The notes under the pieces were generated by a model that was not told the origin of the DNA, did no database searches, and worked only from the letters and a program-made list of their open reading frames with translations. A DNA stretch of 42,482 bases from Chlamydiia bacterium (GTDB lineage Bacteria > Chlamydiota > Chlamydiia > Chlamydiales > SM23-39), in the NCBI GenBank assembly GCA_016213175.1, contig JACRBF010000039.1, positions 1 through 42,482 of the forward strand. The letters run 5' to 3'. The position numbers and the translations under genes were made by a program. Positions 30,253 to 37,604 of the stretch are shown here, piece after piece (the first letter of the stretch is position 1; each line of letters starts with the position of its first letter).

Positions 30253-31617
30253 ATGATGACGATCGCCGATCTCAAGAATTGGTTCAGCAAACATCGCTCA
30301 GAGATCAAGGAAGAGTATTTCCGCTTTTTACGCTTCGCATCGATTAGCGCAGATCCTGCGTATCGGGATCGCTGTGAACATTGTGCCCAGTGGTTGGCAG
30401 AATTTATGCGCCAAGGCGGCTTGCAGACAGAGTTGATCTCCACGCCAGGATTGCCTCTCGTGTACGCAGAAGATCTCAGCGCAGGTCCACAGACTCCGAC
30501 TCTTCTTCTCTACGGTCATTACGACGTACAGCCAATTGATCCTGCCGAATTATGGATAAGTCCTCCTTTTGAGCCGACAGAGCGTAATGGGTCTGTCTAC
30601 GCGCGCGGCGCTGTCGACGACAAGGGGCAGATTTTGTACGCGATTTTCGCTGTTCTCTGTTGGAAGAAAATGGGACGATCGTTGCCGGTTAATGTGAAAT
30701 TTTGTATCGAGGGAGAAGAGGAGTCTCACAGCACTGGGCTCTTTCAGATGTTGGAAATTTTAGGAAAAAAAATGCGCGCCGATTACTTGCTGGTTGTCGA
30801 TTTCGACCAGTTCGATCGGGATATGCCGGCTGTGTCTCTCGGAGGCAGGGGGCTTGTCTCCTTAGAAGTGACTTTGATCGGTTCTCATACGGATCTCCAC
30901 TCAGGTTTGTACGGAGGCGTTGCCTATAATCCGAATCGAGCGCTTGTTGAATTGCTTGCAAAATTGTGGGATGCGGAAGGACGTGTGCAGGTACCAGGTT
31001 TTTACGACGATGTCGTCGATGTGCCTGAGAAAGAAAGAAGCATGTTTGCTTGCAGATACGGGAAGGAAGACTATGCGAAGGCCTGTGGTATTGAGGCGTT
31101 CGGGGGAGAAAAAGGGCGCACGCTCCACGAAGCGAACTGCTTTCGCCCGACCCTAGAACTCAATGGAATTTCTGGAGGGTATACGGGCGCAGGAATGAAA
31201 ACGGTAATCCCTGCTGCTGCGCAGGCTAAAATTTCGTGCCGTCTCGTACCTCATCAAAATCCAGAGACAATCGGACGCTCTATCGCACAATTCCTCAGGC
31301 AGAACGCCGTGCCAGGGATGAAAATCGAGGTGGTGCAACATGAGGGAGATTCTGCTTTTCGTGGAGAGAGAACGTCAAAACTGACCCAAGCAATCGCCAA
31401 GGCATCCTCCGAGGTGGCAGGTGTAGAGTGTCGCTATATTCTCTCTGGCGCTTCAATTCCGATCGTTCCTGAACTCGTGAAAGCTACGGGGGCACAGATG
31501 GTGGGCATGGGCTACGGTCTCATCGACGATGAAATTCATGCACCGAACGAACATTTCGATATGCACCGCTTCGAGCAGGGGTTTTTGACCGTAGGAAGAG
31601 CTTTGGCTTTGTTATGA
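30253..31617 (+). CDS. M20-family zinc dipeptidase
   Basis: A cytosolic di-zinc peptidase of the M20/ArgE/DapE superfamily, 454 residues, closest by eye to the dipeptidase/carnosinase-like branch. Metal and catalytic motifs: LLLYGHYDVQP, ARGAVDDKGQ, and CIEGEEESHS, then DFDQFDRD and a C-terminal DEIHAPNEHFD. The dimerisation domain is present between residues 200 and 350. It probably hydrolyses imported peptides to amino acids. The start may be either of two adjacent ATGs (30253 or 30256); the ribosome site is weak. The stop overlaps the next start (ATGA). Confidence 0.88.
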   Translation: MMTIADLKNWFSKHRSEIKEEYFRFLRFASISADPAYRDRCEHCAQWLAEFMRQGGLQTELISTPGLPLVYAEDLSAGPQTPTLLLYGHYDVQPIDPAELWISPPFEPTERNGSVYARGAVDDKGQILYAIFAVLCWKKMGRSLPVNVKFCIEGEEESHSTGLFQMLEILGKKMRADYLLVVDFDQFDRDMPAVSLGGRGLVSLEVTLIGSHTDLHSGLYGGVAYNPNRALVELLAKLWDAEGRVQVPGFYDDVVDVPEKERSMFACRYGKEDYAKACGIEAFGGEKGRTLHEANCFRPTLELNGISGGYTGAGMKTVIPAAAQAKISCRLVPHQNPETIGRSIAQFLRQNAVPGMKIEVVQHEGDSAFRGERTSKLTQAIAKASSEVAGVECRYILSGASIPIVPELVKATGAQMVGMGYGLIDDEIHAPNEHFDMHRFEQGFLTVGRALALL

Positions 31618-32705
31618 TAGAGAAAAGCACAAATGAATCGGTTCTGTGGCAGGTGGTGGGTCCCATCGCCCTTATCGCAGCCTTTGCTATGGCGCCCATA
31701 GGCGTCGCTTCCGTTCCCCTAAAAATGACCAGTTGCCTGGGATTATTTCTCAGCGCACGCTGGCAGATGAGGGGGTGTTTCGCCGCGCTTCTTACCTTGT
31801 TCGTGGCAGGCACTTTATCGCATGTCTTAGCAGACGGACACCATCTATGGCGCTTGTGTCTAGAATTCTCTTCCGCGCTCTCGTTTGTGATTACGGCGCT
31901 CTCCTTTACCCAAATCGGACAAGATCTCTCCTCTCTTGCCTCTCAGACCCAGGCGCAGCAAGCGGCGATCCGTAATCTGGAAGAGGAGATGGCCTCGATC
32001 CATGCTAATGCCACCGAACGGCAAATTGTCTCCACGGCAAAAATTGAAGAGCTTCAGAAGCGGATTGAAGAGGTAGAGTCGGAGAAGGCGTCGCTGGAAA
32101 TTTTGAATGATGTCTTACGCAAGACAAATGCAGGCTACTACGTAGAAAAAAAAGCGCTTGAGGAGAGCTTTTCTCAAGAAAAACAAAGGCTTGCTCAGCT
32201 TGTCTTGGTAGCCGAAGAGCAAAGACAAGAAATTGCTGTACTGCAACAAATTAGTGCTACGACTGCAAATAACGATCTTTTGCACCAAGAGCGTGAGGCG
32301 CTCATGGAGCAATTGACTCAAGCGGAAGAGAAGATCCGATCTCTCGCACTCCTAGAGAGCAAACACAGGCAGCTCAAGGAACAATTCGAAGAAAAAAACA
32401 AAGTGCTGCAAGAGACCCGGGCGCTCTTATTTCACTCGGATACCGCTCTGCAATCTTTCCAAATTGAAAAGGCGCAAAAAGAGCTGAGGTTCGATCCCTT
32501 ATTTGAAGCGTTGAGCAAGGAGCTCTCTGTTCAGGAGCAAGAGACGTCTCACTTGCAGGAAGAAAATAAGGAGCTGGAGTGTCTTGTTACCTGTCTTACG
32601 CACCTGGCAGGGCAGCCCTCCTTGGAAGAAATTCTCCGAGAGTCGCTTGTTCCTAAGAGAAAGAAAAAAACGAAAAAACCGGCCCAGCAAGACCTACTGT
32701 TTTAG
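31614..32705 (+). CDS. Membrane-anchored coiled-coil protein, Inc-like
   Basis: A 363-residue protein. Residues 10-100 contain three to four hydrophobic segments with a short turn (VVGPIALIAAFAMAPIGVA, then CFAALLTLFVAGTLSHVLA and FSSALSFVITALSF). Residues 105-345 are an almost unbroken coiled coil rich in Glu, Gln and Lys, followed by a basic tail (KRKKKTKK). This resembles chlamydial inclusion-membrane proteins, with a bilobed hydrophobic anchor and cytosolic coiled coil. It lies beside map, as does the C. trachomatis inclusion protein CT850, so it may be a positional counterpart. That is inference; a bacterial cell-structure role is also possible. It is coupled to the M20 peptidase by a 4-base overlap and overlaps map by 12 bases at its end. 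Confidence 0.7.
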   Translation: MIEKSTNESVLWQVVGPIALIAAFAMAPIGVASVPLKMTSCLGLFLSARWQMRGCFAALLTLFVAGTLSHVLADGHHLWRLCLEFSSALSFVITALSFTQIGQDLSSLASQTQAQQAAIRNLEEEMASIHANATERQIVSTAKIEELQKRIEEVESEKASLEILNDVLRKTNAGYYVEKKALEESFSQEKQRLAQLVLVAEEQRQEIAVLQQISATTANNDLLHQEREALMEQLTQAEEKIRSLALLESKHRQLKEQFEEKNKVLQETRALLFHSDTALQSFQIEKAQKELRFDPLFEALSKELSVQEQETSHLQEENKELECLVTCLTHLAGQPSLEEILRESLVPKRKKKTKKPAQQDLLF

Positions 32706-33569
32706 TACACCAGTTAAGACTTCATATCCTGTTTCTGTGATGAGGAGAGTGTGCTCCCATTGGGCAGAGGGTCTGCCGTCTTTAGTTCTCACGGTCCAGA
32801 GATCGATCGGATCGATCAACCCCTCGCGCACCCCTCCATTAATCATGGGTTCAATCGTAAAGGTCATTCCTGGTACGAGTAAGATATCGAGTTTGTTATA
32901 ATGATGGGGGATTTCTGGGGGTTCATGAAAGGCGACGCCGATCCCATGCCCTACATACTGATTGACAACAGAGCATTTTTGGGTAGCTGCATACTCTTCG
33001 ATGGCCTTCCCGATATGCCAAATAGGAACGCCCGGTTTACAGACGGCCATGGCGCGCTCCAAGCATTCATGCGAGACGGTGACTACGCGCTGTTTCTCCT
33101 CAGCAATCTTCCCGATGCATACCATGCGGCTGCAATCGCCGAAATGATCGTCAACGATAGAAGAGACGTCGATATTCATGATATCCCCCTCTTGGAGGGG
33201 GCGATCGTCTGGGATTCCGTGGCAGATCACCTCATTTAAAGAGGTACAGATTGTTTTCGGATAGGGGGGATCTCCATAGCCCAGATCGGCCGGAATAGCG
33301 CCAGCTTCTTGATGGAGTCTACGGGAAAGGAGATCAAGTTCGTTAGTTGTAACCCCTTTTTTCGCAGCAAGGCATAAAGCATCAAGAATCTGGGCGGTCA
33401 CACGGCATGCTCTACGGATTTTTGCAATCTGCTCAGGAGTCTTCAGTACGATCCCATAGCGTCTGAGATATTCCTTGGATAAGGGATTAGAGGTAGATAG
33501 ATCGGGATAATGGCACTTTTTCCATTTTTTTCCGCTTCCACACCAACAGGGATCATTTCGCTCAATCAT
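32694..33569 (-). CDS. map: Methionine aminopeptidase type I with SEC-C motif
   Basis: Map removes the initiator Met. The 291-residue protein has an N-terminal SEC-C zinc motif (DPCWCGSGKKWKKCH, residues 5-19), as in chlamydial Map, then the pita-bread fold with CHGIPDDRPLQEGDIMNIDVS and DCSRMV metal ligands, YVGHGIGVAFHEPPEIPH, FTIEPMI and QWEHTLLITE. It may be transcribed with truA, which ends 34 bases upstream of its start. Confidence 0.96.
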   Translation of the reverse strand: MIERNDPCWCGSGKKWKKCHYPDLSTSNPLSKEYLRRYGIVLKTPEQIAKIRRACRVTAQILDALCLAAKKGVTTNELDLLSRRLHQEAGAIPADLGYGDPPYPKTICTSLNEVICHGIPDDRPLQEGDIMNIDVSSIVDDHFGDCSRMVCIGKIAEEKQRVVTVSHECLERAMAVCKPGVPIWHIGKAIEEYAATQKCSVVNQYVGHGIGVAFHEPPEIPHHYNKLDILLVPGMTFTIEPMINGGVREGLIDPIDLWTVRTKDGRPSAQWEHTLLITETGYEVLTGVLKQ

Positions 33570-33603
33570 AGAGTAAGGGATTGTTTAACAGTCCCTAAGT
33601 AGT

Positions 33604-34344
33604 CTACAACAAATCATACCTTACATGAAAGAGGGAGAGGCCGTGAGGTGGCGCCGTAACCCCTGCCTGTGTACGATCTTTCTCTATGAAAATTTTTTCT
33701 ATCGCCTCTTCAGGCAGTTTATTGCAGCCAACATAGACAAGCGTGCCGACGATGGTGCGTGCCATTTTATAGAGGAATCGATCTCCGCAGAGGGCGATTT
33801 GCAGCCTCTCTTCAGGGAGTTGAGAAATGGCAATACGATTTATGGTACAGAATGGATTGGGATGATCCGCGTTTGCAAAGGCAGAAAAATCGTGGCGGCC
33901 TAAGAAATAGTTCGACGCGCTCACCATACGCGTCAGATCGAGAGGTCTTTGGACATGCCATGAATAGAGGAAGTGGAGAGGAGACTGAACGGGTCCGAGA
34001 CAAAGATGATAGTGATACTCCTTTTCCTTGGCCTGTAAAGTAGGATGAAAATCTAACGGCGCTCTTTCTACACGGTGGATGCGGATGGTATCAGGGAGGC
34101 AAGCATTGAGCCCTTTTTGCAACCGAATCTCGTCCCATTCTTTCTGTAAACACAAAGAAGCGACTTGACCCTCTGCATGGACGCCTCGATCAGTGCGGCT
34201 TGCCCCATCGGGTAATTGAGGCTCCTGCGTAACCTGTGATACTGCTTTTTCAAGCAACTCTTGGACGCTCGGCCCGCTTTTTGTTTTTTGCCAGCCGAAA
34301 TAAGGCGTGCCGTCATAGGAGAGAGTAATTTTATAGCGGTTCAT
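33604..34344 (-). CDS. truA: tRNA pseudouridine(38-40) synthase TruA
   Basis: TruA isomerises uridines 38-40 in the tRNA anticodon arm. The 246-residue protein begins YKITLSYDGTPYFGWQ and has the catalytic block GASRTDRGVHAEGQ with Asp52, plus RFLYKMARTIVGTLV. Its start overlaps the end of marC by 14 bases on the same strand, and map follows, so the order marC-truA-map looks like one operon. Confidence 0.95.
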   Translation of the reverse strand: MNRYKITLSYDGTPYFGWQKTKSGPSVQELLEKAVSQVTQEPQLPDGASRTDRGVHAEGQVASLCLQKEWDEIRLQKGLNACLPDTIRIHRVERAPLDFHPTLQAKEKEYHYHLCLGPVQSPLHFLYSWHVQRPLDLTRMVSASNYFLGRHDFSAFANADHPNPFCTINRIAISQLPEERLQIALCGDRFLYKMARTIVGTLVYVGCNKLPEEAIEKIFIEKDRTQAGVTAPPHGLSLFHVRYDLL

Positions 34345-34933
34345 GGAGATGAGCGATGAAGGCGGTGACGCCGCTGAGGAACATCTGGATAGCGATAAGG
34401 GTTAGGATGAGGCCCATGAGTCTTTCCAAAGCAGTAATGCCCCTCCAGCCTAAAATTTTTTTTAAAAAAGAAGAGGCGAGCAGAATGAGTAAAGAAGCTC
34501 CCCAGGCGAACAAAATGGCACCCATCATGACCCAATCGCTTGTCTCTTGGCGGGCATAGATCATTACGGCGGCCAGAACACCAGGGCCTGCAACCAGGGG
34601 TACCGCCAAGGGGACGATGAATGGCTCGCTTGTGTGAGGGAGCGCTTCATTGGGGTCGTGCGGGGCTGGGAAAATCATTTTTAGGCAGAGAAGAAATAGG
34701 ATAATGCCGCCGGCGATTTGGATGGTGTCTTCCCGTACATTGAGAAAACGCATCAGACCGTCTCCTACAAAAGTAAAAAGGATAATAATGAAGAGGGCGA
34801 TAAGCAATTCTCTGACAATGACTTTCCGTTGGCGCTCTGGATTGAGCCCCTTCAAAAAGCTAATGTAGAAGGGGATGTTTCCGATGGGATCCATCAATAG
34901 AAAAAGGGAGAGAGCAATCGAAAATAGTCCCAT
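34331..34933 (-). CDS. marC: MarC-family integral membrane protein
   Basis: A 200-residue protein with about six membrane helices; the family (MarC/YhgN) has no firmly known function. Conserved features include LFLLMDPIGNIPFYISFLKG at the start and PLAVPLVAGPGVLAAVMIYA in the middle. I took the ATG at 34933 (MGLFSIALSL), because the longer frame adds 40 residues without membrane character. The ribosome site is weak. In Chlamydia a yhgN gene likewise neighbours map. Confidence 0.88.
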   Translation of the reverse strand: MGLFSIALSLFLLMDPIGNIPFYISFLKGLNPERQRKVIVRELLIALFIIILFTFVGDGLMRFLNVREDTIQIAGGIILFLLCLKMIFPAPHDPNEALPHTSEPFIVPLAVPLVAGPGVLAAVMIYARQETSDWVMMGAILFAWGASLLILLASSFLKKILGWRGITALERLMGLILTLIAIQMFLSGVTAFIAHLHEPL

Positions 34934-34965
34934 AGACCCGATTTTGAACTCGCTTGTGTATAAAA

Positions 34966-35997
34966 TCAATGGGCTGTTGTGGAAATGCGGCGCCACAAGG
35001 AGTTCATGAACGATTTTTGCTCCGTTGTAAGAGGGGATAGGATGATGAGGCAATCGCTATTTTTCATGAAGGCAGATTTTGTCCAATTGGCGGAGCCTGC
35101 GATGAGGATCTGTTCGTCGATGTAGGCGAATTTGTGGTGGAGGAGCTGCGTTCCTTGGCTATGGAGAATCTTGACGCCCGTCCTTTGTAGCGCTTGAAGG
35201 GTTTGCGCGCTGGCTCCGAGTCCTGAATGCATATCGATGACCACAGTGACGTCGACGCCCCTTTGATGAGCGAGAACGAGTTCATCTGCAAGTCCCGCGT
35301 GGGTGAAGGTAAAGAGAGCGATCCGAATTGATTTTCGGGCAGTTTTCAGTCTTTTTTTGAGCTCTAGGAGACTATGTGCTTTGGGGTCTGGCAAGATCCA
35401 AAGATCGACATTTTGCCCTCCGATCAGGGTGTGCAGGTGACTGGATGGGCAAAGTGCCTTTTCTTGCAGAAAGGAAGCGATCCGTTGGTTTGCAAACCCG
35501 ATGACTAGATTGTCATGCATGCGTAAGGACTGGGTGGTCATATTTGCGGAACCGAGGAAGACCATTTCCTGATCTACAATTAAAATTTTTTGGTGCATGA
35601 AACCCGATTGCCGAATGGGGGAGACGGCACATCCAAGCAGCACTTGGCGTAAATTAGGAGAGCCGTTGGGATCGTAATAGACGGTGACGGGAATTTGCTG
35701 ATTGGCTTTGCGAAGAAGCGCTTTGAGGATAGCAGGATCGCTGAGGCCAAACATCACGAGATGGAGGGATTTAGTCGATTGTTGAATTGCCTCAAGAAGG
35801 GTGAGAGTGAGATCTTGCTGGCATTGATTGGAGTAGAGTTTAGGCGGGGCGTCGGGGGTGGGCAAGATTGGGGTAACGGAGCGCCAGACAAACCAGCTTA
35901 CAAAAGCCAGGCAAGCCAGTAGGAGGAGGGGGAGACGCTTAGAAGATTTTTTTTGAGATAGGGGACGCCTCTGAGGGAGAGATACCTTTCTAGACAA
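34966..35997 (-). CDS. Phospholipase D-like protein with two HKD motifs
   Basis: The 343-residue protein has a basic N-terminus and one membrane segment (LPLLLLACLAFVSWFVW, residues 22-38) as anchor or uncleaved signal. Two complete HxKxxxxD motifs follow: His135-Lys137-Asp142 with GSAN, and His287-Lys289-Asp294 with GSANWT. This is a full active site of the PLD superfamily, which includes phospholipases, cardiolipin synthases and nucleases. Chlamydiae encode several such proteins. Placement after the membrane anchor suggests action outside the cytoplasm. It may be co-transcribed with marC, 32 bases downstream. The substrate is unknown. Confidence 0.85.
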   Translation of the reverse strand: MSRKVSLPQRRPLSQKKSSKRLPLLLLACLAFVSWFVWRSVTPILPTPDAPPKLYSNQCQQDLTLTLLEAIQQSTKSLHLVMFGLSDPAILKALLRKANQQIPVTVYYDPNGSPNLRQVLLGCAVSPIRQSGFMHQKILIVDQEMVFLGSANMTTQSLRMHDNLVIGFANQRIASFLQEKALCPSSHLHTLIGGQNVDLWILPDPKAHSLLELKKRLKTARKSIRIALFTFTHAGLADELVLAHQRGVDVTVVIDMHSGLGASAQTLQALQRTGVKILHSQGTQLLHHKFAYIDEQILIAGSANWTKSAFMKNSDCLIILSPLTTEQKSFMNSLWRRISTTAH

Positions 35998-36008
35998 AGA
36001 GGACGCCT

Positions 36009-36054
36009 TAAAAAAGTAGAGCCAGTTCTCTCATTGCACGCAATGGGAGAACTG
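36009..36054 (-). terminator. Terminator between rpmB and the PLD gene
   Basis: Downstream of rpmB on the minus strand, a 14-position inverted repeat (CAGTTCTCTCATTG with CAATGGGAGAACTG, one mismatch-type pair) with a 4-base loop is followed a few bases later by CTTTTTTAAG. It is placed 6 bases after the rpmB stop. Confidence 0.75.
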
Positions 36055-36059
36055 CCTCA

Positions 36060-36335
36060 TTAAACTCGCGCGCCTTGTTTGCGCATCTGACGGACTGCGG
36101 CGTTTGCCCCTTTTTTGTCGATGGTGCGTAGGGCAGCCGTTGACAGTCTCAAGGTTACAAAGCGCTTCTCCTCAGGAATCCAGAGTCTTTTGGTGACGAG
36201 ATTAGGCAGGAATCTGCGATTCGTGCAGCCGGTGATTTTCAGACCGATCCCTTTCTTCTTTTTCGCGATGCCGCGCAGAGCATATTTGCGTCCAGAGCTT
36301 GATCTGCGCCCTGTGAGTGTACAAGTTCTAGGCAT
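36060..36335 (-). CDS. rpmB: Ribosomal protein bL28
   Basis: A 91-residue large-subunit protein. It has the RTCTLTGRRSSSGRKYA start, FLPNLVTKRLWIPEEKRFVTLRLS and LRTIDKKGANAAV. It is a single-gene unit with its own terminator. In C. trachomatis rpmB lies beside malQ, but here the two are 24 kb apart. Confidence 0.95.
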   Translation of the reverse strand: MPRTCTLTGRRSSSGRKYALRGIAKKKKGIGLKITGCTNRRFLPNLVTKRLWIPEEKRFVTLRLSTAALRTIDKKGANAAVRQMRKQGARV

Positions 36336-36429
36336 AGGAAAACCTCTTGAATAAAGAAGTACAGTACCAAGAAGGTGGGTTTTGCGAAACAGAAATATTT
36401 TTTTGAGGCTTTCTCGTTGCTGCGAAGGT

Positions 36430-36457
36430 GCTGCGAACGGCTTGCGCCGTTCGCAGC
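36430..36457 (-). terminator. Hairpin downstream of the SWIB gene
   Basis: An 11-base-pair perfect stem (GCTGCGAACGG with CCGTTCGCAGC) and a 6-base loop, 12 bases after the SWIB stop. No T run follows on the minus strand, so termination is possible but not certain. Confidence 0.45.
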
Positions 36458-36468
36458 AGGGGAGAGAT

Positions 36469-36759
36469 TTATTTTTTGATATGCTTGCTTAAAGCGCCGG
36501 CGAGTTTCAACATATCGATCGGCTTTTTCCCGATCACCTCTGCCAGTTTTTTATCGGGAACAATGAGGCGTCTATTTTTCGTATCTTGGCATTTGTGCCT
36601 CTTGATGTATTCCCAGAATTTCTTTACCACCTGAGGACGGGTCAAGCTTTTTGCCCCTACGATCTCTTGGAGCTGTTCGGATAGGGAATAGGTGAGCTGA
36701 GTCAGTCCTGATTTTCTTTTAGTTTTAGGCTTTGTGGTCTTTGTTTTCTTTCTTTTCAT
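36469..36759 (-). CDS. SWIB/MDM2-domain protein
   Basis: A 96-residue protein with a very basic N-terminus (Lys/Thr/Arg over the first 17 residues) and a SWIB domain (SEQLQEIVGAKSLTRPQVVKKFWEYIKRH, then LIVPDKKLAEVIGKKPIDMLKLAGALSKHI). In eukaryotes SWIB is found in chromatin remodelling factors; chlamydiae carry stand-alone SWIB proteins thought to act on chromosome condensation or developmental regulation. The basic tail fits DNA binding. It is a single gene followed by a hairpin. Confidence 0.92.
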   Translation of the reverse strand: MKRKKTKTTKPKTKRKSGLTQLTYSLSEQLQEIVGAKSLTRPQVVKKFWEYIKRHKCQDTKNRRLIVPDKKLAEVIGKKPIDMLKLAGALSKHIKK

Positions 36760-36830
36760 GACAGTATTTCCTCTTGGCTGGATTTCAAAGGGTCTCCTAT
36801 GTGAGCTGATGCTCGATGCGTAGCTACCCT

Positions 36831-36998
36831 AACCCACATTTCTCACACATTCCGGGAAAATCTGAACGATTTGTCACGCCGTCTTTCATAAATCGCTTGT
36901 CGTCAATATTGCGGCAATATTGACCTTCTCGCGATTTTCGAAATCCGGCATAACATCTCGTCCACCTTTTCTCCGGTCTGTGTGAGAAATGCGGGCTA
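36831..36998. repeat. Imperfect palindromic element (CATTTCTCACACA ends)
   Basis: The outer ends CATTTCTCACACA and TGTGTGAGAAATG are perfect inverted repeats. The arms, about 80 bases each, pair loosely all the way to a perfect central palindrome (GTCAATATTGC with GCAATATTGAC). The overall form is like repeats A and C but with unrelated sequence; only one copy is in the window. Confidence 0.65.
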
Positions 36999-37076
36999 AC
37001 AATGCAAATAGTTCGCATTCCTATCTAGTGATGTAAGAAGTTTTTTGAATTCTTGCAAGGGATTTTGTTTTTTATT

Positions 37077-37098
37077 GAGGAGATGTCCTCTTTTTTTT
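37077..37098 (+). terminator. Possible short attenuator hairpin in a leader
   Basis: A 5-base-pair stem (GAGGA with TCCTC) and 4-base loop are followed by eight T, 19 bases before the next gene. No plus-strand gene lies upstream, so if real it would act on the leader of the 37118 gene. The stem is weak. Confidence 0.3.
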
Positions 37099-37117
37099 AG
37101 AATCTGAGCCGTGAAAG

Positions 37118-37597
37118 ATGGGTATTACTATGTTCCTTGCTCTGATTGCCGCTTGGCACGTTCTTGCGGCTGAAATTCTCGATACCGATATGAACGCTCA
37201 GGAAAAAAAAGCCACGGGCGTCTATAAATTGACCGATAAGGAAAAAGCGGCGCTGCAGCAGTGGATTGATACGAAATACCAAAAAAAGGCAGAGGGCGAA
37301 GATTCTGCCCCTGTGACGGGAAAGCACCCTACGCTGTCGGAAAATTTGATGGGGAGCAAGTACTTGCGCCTCAGCGACAACACGCTCTGGAGCGTGCGTC
37401 CTGAGGATGTCCCTATTGCACGAGGCTGGATTACACCGGTAGAGATCATCATCACACAGAGTACTGATCCCTTCTTTACCTACAAATTGACGAATAAGCT
37501 CACCGGATCTTCTGTCCTTGTCCGTAAGGTGGACAAATTGCCTGCAGGGCCGTCTGCGCCAACGAATACTCCATCAGTTCCTGCCCCTAAACAATGA
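37118..37597 (+). CDS. Small exported protein of unknown function
   Basis: A 159-residue protein with an N-terminal signal peptide ([17 protein letters not shown], cleavage near Ala-Ala-Glu). The mature part has a charged helix ([20 protein letters not shown]) and then a beta-rich segment ([31 protein letters not shown]) and a Pro-rich tail. I think it is a conserved chlamydial periplasmic protein, but cannot name it. A start at ATG 37130 would still leave a signal peptide. It lies 7 bases before clpB and is probably co-transcribed. Confidence 0.7.
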   Translation: MGITMFLALIAAWHVLAAEILDTDMNAQEKKATGVYKLTDKEKAALQQWIDTKYQKKAEGEDSAPVTGKHPTLSENLMGSKYLRLSDNTLWSVRPEDVPIARGWITPVEIIITQSTDPFFTYKLTNKLTGSSVLVRKVDKLPAGPSAPTNTPSVPAPKQ

Positions 37598-37604
37598 GGT
37601 TCCT

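Larger units (their letters stand above)
36760..37117. other. Divergent intergenic region with a large palindromic element
   Basis: About 360 bases without a gene. The region holds the imperfect palindrome at 36831-36998. The last 100 bases are AT-rich, with T runs and a short hairpin (37077-37098) before the next gene. Promoters for SWIB (minus) and for the plus-strand gene must lie here; none has two convincing boxes. Confidence 0.5.
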
